A program made the translations under genes and the position numbers. Below are positions 11,176 through 21,097 of a stretch of 64,000 bases of DNA, one piece after another (the stretch's first letter is position 1; each line of letters opens with the position of its first letter). The notes below the pieces were generated by a model. That model made no database searches and was not told where the DNA came from. It was given only the letters and a program-made list of their open reading frames with translations. Source of the DNA: Mycosarcoma maydis (Eukaryota; Basidiomycota; Ustilaginomycetes; Ustilaginales); contig NC_026486.1 of the NCBI RefSeq assembly GCF_000328475.2, positions 669,963 through 733,962 of the forward strand, in the 5' to 3' direction.

Positions 11176-13152
11176 ATGAGCCACTTTCCATACGAGTCAC
11201 TCCATCTCGATCCTCACGCCAGTATGTCGCCGCCAAGGGTGCTCACGATCGCTGGTTCTGACTCGGGCGGAGGTGCAGGCATTCAGGCCGACCTCAAGAC
11301 ATTCTTGTCGCTCGGCACGTATGGCCTTTCTGTGCTCACCGCTTTGACCGCTCAAAACACCACAGGTGTATCAGCGATTCATGCATGCCCACCCGACTTT
11401 GTCCTACAACAACTCGAATCAGTCATGGCCGATATTCAGATTGACGCCGTCAAGATGGGTATGCTCTGCAACCATGAAATTGTGGCTGCCCTCGCGACGA
11501 AACTACGACATTGGAAGGACTCGACAGGTTCACATGGCGGTCGTGATGTGCCAATCGTCCTAGATCCGGTGATGGTATCTACGTCTGGCTCCTTGTTGCT
11601 TTCGGAAGGTGCCATCGAGACGCTCATCCGTGAACTGCTGCCTCTTTGCACGATCCTGACTCCAAACTTGCCCGAATCACGACAGTTGCTCAAGTACGCC
11701 GCCAAGTTCACCTCGCATCAGACAGGACCAAAGGAACTTGAGCTGGCACTAAACAACGAGAGTACCGAGCTACCGCAGATGATGGCAGCAGCAAAAAGTA
11801 TTGCTAAACTTGGGCCAAGAGCAGTGCTTGTCAAAGGAGGGCATGCCAGGCTCAAAAGATCGCAGATCAATGCGTGGCTGGACAGTATCGACGCGGGACC
11901 ACAAGGTGTACAGCCGATCTTCCAAGAGGCGTTTCGTCCGCAAAAGCCGGACTCACAGGACCGGTACCCTCGACGTGGTAGTGTGCGTGACACCACGAGC
12001 GTCGAGGATGAGTTGAGACAACTCGCAGGCGCAGATGGCGCCATTATTACGAAAAGAGGCAATGTTACCATCATTCGTACCGACGAGGTCCCCTTCAGTC
12101 AGGTCTTGGACGGACGACGCGTGAAATCTGACGACGAGTTGGTGGTATGCGACGTGCTTTATCAAGATTCGGACGACCTCAAAGGGTTTTACGTGCTGTT
12201 TGTCAAGCCTCTCATCGACTCAACCGCTACGCACGGAACCGGCTGCACATTGTCGTCAGCAATAGCAGCCTCCCTCGCTCAAGGTCGCTCGTTGCTGCGT
12301 TCAACAGCGACGGCGATCACTTACGTACAACATGCCATCGCCAACGGCATACAAGATCTTGGTAAAGGGCCCGGCCCGCTCGACCATTCGTATCCCTTTC
12401 AAGCGCGTGGTCTCATCGTATCGTCACCAGCAACATCCATTGACAGTGCATCTTGTTCGTTTGCGCTGAATCGATTCCTCATTTCGAATTCAATCGATGT
12501 CTGGAAAGCATTCGTGCAACACGCGTTCGTGTTAGGTCTTGCCGACGGAAGCTTGCCGCGAGAGTCGTTCGAGTGGTTCATGAAGCAAGACTATCTTTTT
12601 CTGCGACACTATGCTCGAATCTGGGCGCAGGCAGCCGCATCGCCGGACAACACGTTCCAAGAGGTGTCGACGTTGGCAGAGATGGCACAGTCCATGGCGG
12701 AGGAGGCCAAGCTTCACCTTGGCATCTGTCAGCAGAGCTTGGGCGTGACGCCACACGAGCTGGAGCATGAAACCATGGAAAGTGCAGCAACGCTGGCATA
12801 TACACGCTTTGTGCTCGACACGGCGCGATCGAGTGACAGTCTGGACTTGCTGGTAGCAGTGAGCCCATGCATGGTCGGATACGCACAGATTGGACTCTGG
12901 CTTGCACAGAACCGCAAGGAGGGCATCGATAAGGACTACGCCGCATGGATCGAAGCCTACTCGGGGCAAGATTTTCAAGCGGTGGTACGACGGGCGATGC
13001 GGTTGGTGGAAGCCAAAGCTGCCAAGGATCCGCCTTCGCCGCAGAGACTGCGCAAGTTGCAGACAACTTGGAACGCCGCCTGTCGTCTGGAAGCAGGTAT
13101 GTGGGATGAAGCGGTAGACACTGGCCTGCGTAGACTCGTGCTTGAGCCGTAA
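11176..13152 (+). CDS. THI20: THI20-type hydroxymethylpyrimidine (phosphate) kinase fused to TENA domain
   Basis: The 658-residue bifunctional protein serves thiamine biosynthesis and salvage. Residues about 22-400 are a ThiD-type ribokinase-fold kinase that makes HMP-pyrophosphate; the substrate motif GSDSGGGAGIQ starts at 27 and the anion-hole motif HGTGCTLSS lies near 353-361. Residues about 430-658 are a TENA/THI-4 (thiaminase II-like) domain with the FVQHAFVLGLADG and KQDYLFLRHYAR motifs and a catalytic-type Cys565 in VSPCMVGYAQIG. This arrangement matches yeast Thi20. An insertion of roughly 80 residues (about 235-315, charged) splits the kinase domain before the HGTGC motif; bacterial ThiD has nothing of that length there. 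Met17 (11224) lies just before the domain and is an equally good start. The cytosol is the expected location. Confidence 0.88.
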   Translation: MSHFPYESLHLDPHASMSPPRVLTIAGSDSGGGAGIQADLKTFLSLGTYGLSVLTALTAQNTTGVSAIHACPPDFVLQQLESVMADIQIDAVKMGMLCNHEIVAALATKLRHWKDSTGSHGGRDVPIVLDPVMVSTSGSLLLSEGAIETLIRELLPLCTILTPNLPESRQLLKYAAKFTSHQTGPKELELALNNESTELPQMMAAAKSIAKLGPRAVLVKGGHARLKRSQINAWLDSIDAGPQGVQPIFQEAFRPQKPDSQDRYPRRGSVRDTTSVEDELRQLAGADGAIITKRGNVTIIRTDEVPFSQVLDGRRVKSDDELVVCDVLYQDSDDLKGFYVLFVKPLIDSTATHGTGCTLSSAIAASLAQGRSLLRSTATAITYVQHAIANGIQDLGKGPGPLDHSYPFQARGLIVSSPATSIDSASCSFALNRFLISNSIDVWKAFVQHAFVLGLADGSLPRESFEWFMKQDYLFLRHYARIWAQAAASPDNTFQEVSTLAEMAQSMAEEAKLHLGICQQSLGVTPHELEHETMESAATLAYTRFVLDTARSSDSLDLLVAVSPCMVGYAQIGLWLAQNRKEGIDKDYAAWIEAYSGQDFQAVVRRAMRLVEAKAAKDPPSPQRLRKLQTTWNAACRLEAGMWDEAVDTGLRRLVLEP

Positions 13153-14699
13153 CGACAACCTGTCGACACGAGCGATTCAAACTCGTGACCATGAGAAGCC
13201 TTCAAAAGGTAGAAGACGGCAATGCGGGGACATGTTGATTACACACACAGAACCACGCACGAATCGTGAATCGTGGATTACGGATTTTCTCCGGCCCTGT
13301 CAGATCGAACAGGCGATATGGATGTTGGCGTAGCACCGTAGATAAGTAAACTTAAGCGAAGTCGTTTTGATCAGCGATGATGTAATTTGGCATAACTGAA
13401 CATTCAAGATTCACGATTGAGCGTCAAGAGATCGCGAATCGCCCAAATTCATCCGGCATCGGCTGCGGTGTGTAGTTTCGCCCAAGTTATACGTCACTAG
13501 CCTCATGCAAACTGCAACAGTCGTGAGTTGTGCACATCGAACCAACCTGCCGGTGACTGGGCAGACCGAGCAGAAACAAACCGAGCTAGGTGAGAGGCGC
13601 CGAACGAATTCACGATTTTCCCGACGTGATAGGTGGCAAACCAATCAATCGCCGCTGAAATCCACGCAACTGGTAGCATGGTGCGTGTGTGCCAGCCTCG
13701 TGCAACCTCGAAAACGGCGAAGAGTGGATCAGCATCATCTCCGGGTCGCCACAAAGCAATCAAGGGAGGGAGACATTCGCAACGTATCAGCAATCGTGAA
13801 GGCCAACGAGCAGGCAAATGATTGGTTTACTGGCTTTCCAAGGGCGGTGAGCGCGGAATGCGGCACGTCACTCAGTCCCGCCGTGTTCTCTTGGGCCGCC
13901 GCTTTGATGTGCGACAGTCGGCACGCCGTGACATTTGATTTGCACGGCTCTCAAGAGCCAACGGCGTCAGATGCACAATCACGAATCACGAGTGCTGGTG
14001 TGCTTGCACCTGATGATCGGTGTTTTTTCGTGGAGGTGTGTTTCATTCGTGTTTATTCTCCGATTCGTGATTGTACCGTGCCGCTTGCCAACGTGCGCCA
14101 AGCCAAACCAAAAGTCACTGAGTGTCTTGTCATTGACAATTGTCCGCTTCTAATAGTGAGCTAGTTAACAGCGGACATTGCGAACTGAACCACGAACCCA
14201 CGACTCACGACCGTTCGATGCTTGCGGGTCATCATTTTACGCAGACCTCTTAGTCGATCTGCGGCTGTGGAATGGAGTCATGTAGCGCTATGCTTTAGCC
14301 GTAACAGGTCGCTTAGTTAACACCCTTGTTTGGTCTTCTTGCCGCTGTGCAGCGGGGCTGGAAGCATAGACTGATGATGCTGTTTCGTGAGCTGATACTG
14401 AGGCCCTCTCGCGCAAGTCATAAGCTAGCATCGGTCCACATACGCCCCTGGCATTCTTATTTACTTCCAGTACGGCAGGGAGCTAGCTTTGCACGAGTGA
14501 CTACAAACCTGGTCGTGATTACACTCTGAACTTTCAAGTCCAAGTTCAGGTTCTCCGCCGGGGCTCCTACACCAGAACTTGCTCCAAGTGTGGTTCACTG
14601 ACCCGTGACCATTTTACCTGCCGTCTGGTCGCTCTTCCTTTCCTCCTCTGCCATCACGATCTCCTAAGTTGTTGGTCATAAGGTATTCTGCAAAACAAA
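13153..14699. other. Intergenic region, THI20-like to MFS transporter
   Basis: The 1.5 kb holds no gene I can support. Copies of the TCACGA/TCGTGA motif occur near 13258-13275, 13409, 13608, 13980-13992 and 14063. Plus-strand 13505-14164 is open for 219 codons, but the translation is not protein-like and spans several motif copies. The last 100 bases before the MFS ATG are rich in CTTTCC-type pyrimidine runs and probably hold the promoter. Confidence 0.5.
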
Positions 14700-16421
14700 A
14701 TGGCAGACAATACCCACACAAGTGCGACACCGGTCTCCCGCATCAGCTCCTCGGATGAGGAGACTGCCACCATCCACACACCAGCACGCAACGAAAATAT
14801 GAACAAAGATGTCGCCTCAACAACACAAGATCAAGATAGCGTTCCCGCGGATGTCGAAGCAATTCGGGAAAAGAACGATTTGCAAAAGACCAATGAAGAG
14901 AAGCAGCGCGAAGGTGAATATGACCTCGAGCCACGCGAGGAGGATGGCAAGATTGTGCTGACCGAAAGGGCTGGTTACCTCGCAACGGGATACTCTTATC
15001 CTACCTGGAAGAAATGGGCGATTCTCTGCGTCATCTTTGTGGTTCAAGTCTCGATGAACTTCAATACGTCCGTCTACCCGAACGCTGTTACAGGTGTCGC
15101 CGAGAAGTACGGCGTCAGCGAAGCGGCGGCCAGGGTGGGTCAGATGATATTCCTTGTTGCTTACGCCTTTGGATGCGAGCTTTGGGCTCCCTGGTCCGAA
15201 GAAATAGGTCGATGGCCCGTTCTTCAAATTTCGCTCTTTCTCGTCAACATTTGGCAAGTGCTTGCTGCGTTGGCGCCCAACTATGGCTCTCTCATTGTAG
15301 CTCGTTTCCTCGGCGGTCTCTTCACTGCCGGCGGCTCAGTCACTCTCGGTATGGTCGCTGATCTCTGGGAACCAGATGTGCAGCAATTTGCTGTCAGCTT
15401 TGTGGTGCTCTCTTCGGTTGGCGGTACCTCGATTGGACCTTTCGTTGGAGGTTTCATCCAGCAGTACCTCAAGGTCGAATGGAACTTCTGGATCCAACTC
15501 ATCTTTGGAGGCGCGGTTCAGCTTGCTCATTTCGTCCTTGTTCCCGAGACCAGATCGACGATCCTCCTAGATCGAGAGGCGAAGCGTCGCCGCAAAAATG
15601 GCGAGCATAACATTTACGGACCCAACGAGGTTAGAACCGATCGGTTCAGCATTAAGGAGATTGGCACCTACTGGCTCCGACCCTTCGAGATGTTTGTGCG
15701 CGAGCCCATCGTGCTGTTCCTGTCGCTGCTTTCCGGTTTCTCGGACATGCTCATTTTCATCTTTCTCGAGTCCTTCCAACTCGTTTACAAGCAATGGGGC
15801 TTTAGTACCGTACAAGTCGGTCTTGCCTTCATCCCGATCAACCTAGGATACCTTTTTGCATTCCTGATTTTCGTGCCGAGGATCATCTGGGAACGCAAGA
15901 GGCGTGTACGTGATCCGAACTCCCTTACACCGGAGGCACGTCTCTGGCTGCTCCTGTATCTAGTGCCGCTCGAATCTTTGGGGCTCTTTGGATTCGCATG
16001 GACCTCGCTCGGCCCTCCACGAGTTCACTGGATCGCCCCAATGATCTTCTCGTGCATTATTGCTATAGCGAACTTTGCGGCATATTTCGCCACGGTCGAC
16101 TATTTAATAGCAGCATACGGGCCATACTCGGCTTCAGCAACAGGAGGCAATGCCTTGGCAAGAGACTTCCTCGCAGGTATCTCGGCTATGTATGCCTCGC
16201 CACTCTATCACCGACTCGGTCTCGAGTGGGCGAGCACTCTACTGGCCTTCCTCGCCATCATCGTAGCTATTCCAGTATACATTTTTTACAAAAAAGGACC
16301 TCAAATTCGTCAACGCAGCAAGTTTGCGCAGGCTCTCGCCAGCGATCGGGAGCAAAATGGGGGCCGGCGCACCGATCAAGACGAGAAAGCAGAGCGAGGC
16401 ACCATGTATCGCAAATCATGA
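14700..16421 (+). CDS. Major facilitator superfamily transporter (DHA1, multidrug/polyamine type)
   Basis: The 573-residue integral membrane protein has about 12 hydrophobic helices between residues ~100 and ~545, preceded by a ~95-residue hydrophilic, acidic N-terminal tail. The loop after helix 2 carries APWSEEIGRWPV, a variant of the MFS A motif (G-x-x-SE-x-x-GRRPV) typical of drug:proton antiporters in the TPO/FLR/CYHR group. Helix 5 contains the VGGTSIGPFVGGFI stretch, which resembles antiporter motif C. A long cytosolic loop (RSTILLDREAKRRRKNGE region) separates the two six-helix halves, as usual. The substrate cannot be read from sequence; drugs, polyamines or small organic molecules are all possible. 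The ATG at 14700 follows an A-rich leader (CAAAACAAA). No biosynthetic cluster surrounds it, so an export role tied to a specific metabolite is not suggested. Confidence 0.82.
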   Translation: MADNTHTSATPVSRISSSDEETATIHTPARNENMNKDVASTTQDQDSVPADVEAIREKNDLQKTNEEKQREGEYDLEPREEDGKIVLTERAGYLATGYSYPTWKKWAILCVIFVVQVSMNFNTSVYPNAVTGVAEKYGVSEAAARVGQMIFLVAYAFGCELWAPWSEEIGRWPVLQISLFLVNIWQVLAALAPNYGSLIVARFLGGLFTAGGSVTLGMVADLWEPDVQQFAVSFVVLSSVGGTSIGPFVGGFIQQYLKVEWNFWIQLIFGGAVQLAHFVLVPETRSTILLDREAKRRRKNGEHNIYGPNEVRTDRFSIKEIGTYWLRPFEMFVREPIVLFLSLLSGFSDMLIFIFLESFQLVYKQWGFSTVQVGLAFIPINLGYLFAFLIFVPRIIWERKRRVRDPNSLTPEARLWLLLYLVPLESLGLFGFAWTSLGPPRVHWIAPMIFSCIIAIANFAAYFATVDYLIAAYGPYSASATGGNALARDFLAGISAMYASPLYHRLGLEWASTLLAFLAIIVAIPVYIFYKKGPQIRQRSKFAQALASDREQNGGRRTDQDEKAERGTMYRKS

Positions 16422-17998
16422 TCGCACTGGGCCGCTTACACTCTGGTCTCCATGCTTACTGTTGTTTCGCGGTTCTCTAGTTTTCGGCGCATCTCACAGA
16501 CTTGGCCTTCACACGTCAGGTTCATTCATGATTCACGATTATTTTGTCTGTCCGCTGTGCTGCTTTGCCTCTCTGCACCGATATTACCGACCCCACTGGG
16601 ACTGGTCCTGTCTAGGACTAGCACGATTCGGCACAGGGTCCTGTGGGATCTGAGCATGGAGGCCAGGCTACAGTTGGTCGGATTGCAGCAGGTTGCTGTT
16701 GGCGCTCAAACTGGTCGGCAAAAGTAAGCGCCATCACGCACTGGTCTGTTGCGTGTTGACAGGACAAAGGCGTGGCTGGAGTGGCTCGCCAAAGTGCAAA
16801 TTGATAGATTGGCTCCAACTAGAATACTTTTGCTGTAGATTCGTGTTTTATGAATGCACGTTATTTTCTTCTCTTCTCATTCACGATTGTCGCTAGGCTG
16901 GCCGTCGCCAGCGCTCGAATCTCCCCGCCCTGTACTCCCTCCTTGTCGCTCGCCCTTGCGCTCATCCAGCCCCCTTTTCCGGCGCGCAGGGAGCTCATCG
17001 AGCTCTCAGGAGGCAATAAAAGCATCTAGTATTCAACCAGTGAGTGACGCTTAGCCGCGAAGGTAAATGAGCACAGCAAAGTAGACAGTCATTTCGTGAT
17101 TAATTGAGCCATTAAATCTCGTCCCGGCTACGGCGTATATCTGCGTTCAGGATTGGTCAGCCGCCGCGACACAAAAGCTGGCAGATGTCACAATCCTGTG
17201 CCTGAAGACCGCAACTGGCGCGGATGACGCACTAAGTGGGGAAATGCGTGACAGGACGCGGTATCGGCCGGATGCGTTGAACGCCCACCCAGCGGTGATG
17301 CGGCGTAGCCCGGTTTAGCATGCAGCGCACCTCGTGAGCGTTCTTGACGACGGTGTTCTGCTATATGATTGCTGAGTGATGGTTGAGCTTCCATCTGCAG
17401 TGCAAGTGCTGCAGTGTCAGTGTAGGTTCTGACTCTTGGTCACGCTGATTCACACGCCTGGAGGCGCGAGCGTATATGGCAGCAATGTATAGATTGCTGC
17501 GCGAGACAAATAACACGTAACATAGTAGATGGTTCGCAGTGGCGAGTAAACAGTCACGAGTAAGGTCAAAGAATAGTAGAGTGGATGAGATCCAGCTCAT
17601 CCACAAGAAGGAAAGTGCTGTCTTATAAAGTGTGTGCTCTGCACCCACGACCTGCGTGTGGCACCCGAATCCAGAAAACCCCTCTGTGCTCTGCCCACAC
17701 GACCTGCATGTGGCAAACCCCTGTGGTTCACTCCCCACCCGTGCCACCTTGCCATGCTACGGCGCCCGTGCCCGTAACAGCAGACACCACAAGCACATCG
17801 ACGAGGAACAAACACTTAAAGAGGTACTAAGGCAGGCAGACTTGTTTCAACATCATGAGCGCAGGCTGGAAGAGTACAAGAGAGCGAACGCAAGACAAAA
17901 CAATCAAGGCGACGTTGCACATTCTGTGATGGGACGGTTAATCCTGAATGTGAATGTATCGTGTTGGCAGGTGGAAATTTTTGAGAAAGAGCAGGCTG
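16422..17998. other. Intergenic region, MFS transporter to Zn cluster regulator
   Basis: The 1.6 kb lies downstream of both flanking genes (convergent), so it should hold their terminators rather than promoters. Single motif copies sit near 16527, 16880 and 17093. An imperfect duplication at 17633-17719 is listed separately. Short open frames here have no recognisable content. Confidence 0.5.
17633..17719. repeat. Imperfect direct duplication, period about 52 bases
   Basis: TGTGCTCTGC-acc-cacgacctgc-GTGTGGCA at 17633-17663 is repeated as a near copy at 17685-17715 with CCACACGACCTGCATGTGGC. The copies are about 52 bases apart, with unrelated sequence between them. This looks like a local tandem duplication that has diverged. 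No function is evident. Confidence 0.6.
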
Positions 17999-20900
17999 CT
18001 AAACGCGTAACTGATGGCTGTCGAAGCTGAAAGAGTGTAGGGCGAATTCATCAAATTCTTCGGAATGGTCTTGTTTGAACGGCGTCACTGGCGGCTGCGA
18101 TGGTAGCAGTGCCATGGACGCGGTCGTGTCCACGGTGGTGGTGGATATCGAGGTGGGTAGCGAGCTGTTGTAGTCCAAGGATACCGTGGTGGCGGTGGTG
18201 AGCGGGGGCGAGAGGGAGCGGTAGGAAGAGGCGCGCGAAGAAGCTCCGTCGGTAAGCGTCTCAGCGTTTGCGGCGGCTAATGTATCAAGAAAATTGTCGT
18301 CCATGCGTTGCGAATGCATTTGACCGGGCTCAACAACCGATGAGAGCGGCACATCTCGCCAGACGCAATTGCCAAACGGGCTGGCAAGTTCTGGTGTATC
18401 GAGTGAGGAGGAGGATGCATCATTGCTTCCGCCACCTTCGCTCAGAATTTTGAGACACGACTGCCAGACGTCATCGGTCAACATGTCCATGTCACCATCC
18501 CTCTTGTCTTGGTGTTGCGACTGCTGCTGCTGCTTCCTCAAGGGCGAATGCAGTTCCAAAAGCTTGCGCACCTCGATACTGGCATCAACCGCCATGCCGC
18601 TGCGGTTGCTCAGCTGTTCCAGCGCCCAGATGCATTTCTCCACTCGATGTTCGGAACACCTCACTTCGTCCCACTTGCCTTGCTCGACCAACTTGGTAAA
18701 GTTTTTAATCTCGGACTTGGCGACGCATGCAAAGCCATGGACCGAAATCTCAGGCCACGGATCGCTGTGCAGGATGGTACTTCCGGTCGATTCGATAAAG
18801 TCGAACGAAGGCTCGGACTTGTTGGTATCGGGCGTACTGCCGGCAGGGCTCGAATGCTGGATAGCGTGGATGAGCGCTGCGGTCTGGTTGCACACTTTGG
18901 AACGGAGCTCGGCGAAAAACTCATCTGTATTGTCGAATGGGTTTGACGCAGAACGATCCATGGTTTGCACCAGCTCGACAAGCAAGATGGCGGCGAGATT
19001 CCACTTGGTAGCAGTGATGACGTGCCAAGATCGAATCGAGGGCGGAAGCTGAGCATGGTGAGCAACGCAGCTGGCAAAGAAAGGAGCAAACGTCTCATCC
19101 CAATGTCGGATTACAGAGAGGACGTGTGCAATCTGCCGTTCGATTTGCTCGCTCGGAGCCTGGCGCCAGTAGCTTGACTGCAGGCGACCCACATGGCGGA
19201 AGAGCAACACTTTAATCGGTGTTGCGTAGACCAGCGTGCGTTTTGCATCTTCCTCGCTGCATGGCCAACTCTTGGCGAAAGTGTTGCGGTTCTTTTGGCT
19301 GTTGGCTGGAATCACCTCGTCCCATATCTTGCGAAGGGGCTTGTTGGCCGTGGTAGCGCCAGAGTTGGAAGTGGCTGAAAAACTTACGGTCTCGTGATGC
19401 AGACTATTGGCGTGATGCGGCGATAAGACTTGGTCGGTGAGATCGGCATCTTCGTCACCAATCACGGCATCGTACTTGCGCAACACGGAGAGTTCTGTGT
19501 CCATCATGCAGCCGAACCAATACAGGTTGTGGTAGGTGTTTTCGAGGAGTGTCGCCTCTGCCTGTCGGTGGGCTACCTGGTTGGGTTCGAGGCCGGGCTC
19601 TTCAGTGGACCAGAGATCGATTCCCTTGCGACGGAGTTGCTGAATCTTAAGTCGAAAGGCTTTGAGTTTGCGCATCGCAGTTGCAAGCATCATGGTACTT
19701 GCTTCGGCCGGGATCTGCCAGGAGGAAGAGTCAAGCGCGCTATTCTCGTCGAGCGAAGGGATGTGCAGCTGGGCGGGTAGCTCATGTTGGCCTCTGTCCC
19801 ATGCTTCGCTGTCCGGCATTTCGCGCGGCTTCTCGGTCCAAGCAAAGAGGATGAGCGCAAAAATGATTCGGAAGGACCAAGCGTCAGCGGCGTCCATAAG
19901 CTTGTCCCTGGCTTGCTTCCAAAGCGAGAGACGGATGCGTGCCTCGTCAGGCCTCCAGTCTGCGCGCGTCGAGCTGGTCTGACTGGTACGATGACGCGGC
20001 CACTGGGCAGCATAGGCAAGCAAGACAGCATGATACGCGTCCGAGACGCGTTTCTCAACGTTGCGCGCAGCATTGTCAGTCTTGAAGATACGTCTCGAGG
20101 CATGGTCCAGCAAGCAAACCTTTTTGTTGAGCGCCATAGCCGCCGAGGAGGAATTTAACGAGTCGGCACAGAGCAAGTATGGGGTGGTCGCGTCGGTGAC
20201 CCAGACGCGGAAGGCAGATTCGGCAGCACCTTCGTAAACATTGAGCAGGTCTGAGTTGAGATGCATGCGATCTGCATTGTGCGCGAGCCGCACGTTGGGC
20301 GCGGTGCCCCAGATGTCAAAGCCGAGTATGTCGAAGAGCGAAGGGCCGGCTTGCGAAGAGGATGCAAAGACGTTGTCGTCGTTTTCAAAAGCCAAGGGCG
20401 ACTGCGCTCGGCTTAAAACTAGGGCGGTGTTGGTCTGTTGCTCGAAATCGGCAAAGCTTGCAAAAGTAGAGTGGCTATCTTGGGCTGAAGAGTATTTTCT
20501 TCGTTTGTTGTCCCTGGTATACTGCTGTTTGTCATCGTCATCGTCATTGTCATGGTTGCGGTGCTGAGCATCGGCATAAGTGCGGTTGAGTACCTTGAAA
20601 GCGGCATTGACATTGCTGATGGCAGAGGCTTGAGGCTGGAGAGGTTGATCGGGTGGGATAGGGTCATGAGGGCTGTCTCTTCTTGCTTCGCTGGAAACCG
20701 AGCTGGAATCGGCATCTGGCATGGACTTGTCCTGAGTTGTCGATGCTACGGATTCGGCTTGCTCGGGCTGAGCAGCGTTTGTAGCCTCTTGCAGGCTCTC
20801 TGCAAAGGCAACACCGGTGAGACCGCCAAGAGGGATTCCGCCGAAGGATCGGATAAGGCTGTTAAAAGTGCAGACCTGGCCTTTCTTCTTGCAGTTGTTA

Positions 20901-21097
20901 CAAGCGACTTTGCTGGCAAGCGCCTGTGCGATGCTTTCGTATTGTGCTGAGCAGGCGCGCTTTGCTTGACGGCAGCGATCGCAGTTCTTGTACATTTTTT
21001 TGCGCGAACGTGTCTGTCCGGCAATGGAAGTGTCATTGTCGTCAAGGTCAGCCCTGATGGTAGCAGCGGTTGTATTGTTGGGAATGTGAGACGCCAT
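17999..21097 (-). CDS. Zn(II)2Cys6 fungal transcription factor
   Basis: This 1032-residue nuclear regulator has an N-terminal binuclear zinc cluster: C39-X2-C42-X6-C49-X16-C66-X2-C69-X6-C76. The basic stretch RQAKRAC is as expected for DNA contact. The 16-residue loop between the third and fourth Cys is longer than the usual 5-12. Residues about 380-800 look like the helical middle-homology region typical of the class. The C-terminal ~250 residues are Ser/Gln/Asp-rich and could activate transcription. I chose the ATG at 21097 because it puts the zinc cluster near the N-terminus; the frame is open for 117 codons farther upstream, but that stretch is not protein-like. More than 2.3 kb of empty sequence precedes the start, long for this genome, which suggests complex regulation. 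Target genes are unknown. Confidence 0.85.
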   Translation of the reverse strand: MASHIPNNTTAATIRADLDDNDTSIAGQTRSRKKMYKNCDRCRQAKRACSAQYESIAQALASKVACNNCKKKGQVCTFNSLIRSFGGIPLGGLTGVAFAESLQEATNAAQPEQAESVASTTQDKSMPDADSSSVSSEARRDSPHDPIPPDQPLQPQASAISNVNAAFKVLNRTYADAQHRNHDNDDDDDKQQYTRDNKRRKYSSAQDSHSTFASFADFEQQTNTALVLSRAQSPLAFENDDNVFASSSQAGPSLFDILGFDIWGTAPNVRLAHNADRMHLNSDLLNVYEGAAESAFRVWVTDATTPYLLCADSLNSSSAAMALNKKVCLLDHASRRIFKTDNAARNVEKRVSDAYHAVLLAYAAQWPRHRTSQTSSTRADWRPDEARIRLSLWKQARDKLMDAADAWSFRIIFALILFAWTEKPREMPDSEAWDRGQHELPAQLHIPSLDENSALDSSSWQIPAEASTMMLATAMRKLKAFRLKIQQLRRKGIDLWSTEEPGLEPNQVAHRQAEATLLENTYHNLYWFGCMMDTELSVLRKYDAVIGDEDADLTDQVLSPHHANSLHHETVSFSATSNSGATTANKPLRKIWDEVIPANSQKNRNTFAKSWPCSEEDAKRTLVYATPIKVLLFRHVGRLQSSYWRQAPSEQIERQIAHVLSVIRHWDETFAPFFASCVAHHAQLPPSIRSWHVITATKWNLAAILLVELVQTMDRSASNPFDNTDEFFAELRSKVCNQTAALIHAIQHSSPAGSTPDTNKSEPSFDFIESTGSTILHSDPWPEISVHGFACVAKSEIKNFTKLVEQGKWDEVRCSEHRVEKCIWALEQLSNRSGMAVDASIEVRKLLELHSPLRKQQQQSQHQDKRDGDMDMLTDDVWQSCLKILSEGGGSNDASSSSLDTPELASPFGNCVWRDVPLSSVVEPGQMHSQRMDDNFLDTLAAANAETLTDGASSRASSYRSLSPPLTTATTVSLDYNSSLPTSISTTTVDTTASMALLPSQPPVTPFKQDHSEEFDEFALHSFSFDSHQLRV

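Noticed and set aside
13165..13190. CACGAG...CTCGTG hairpin after the THI20-like stop, considered as a tRNA T-arm or a terminator
   Set aside because: It is a 6-base stem with 9-base loop and no acceptor stem; such pairs are common where CACGA and TCGTG motifs abound.
13505..14164. 219-codon open frame between THI20-like and MFS genes
   Set aside because: It spans several TCACGA motif copies, has no domain-like segment, and its composition is like random translation.
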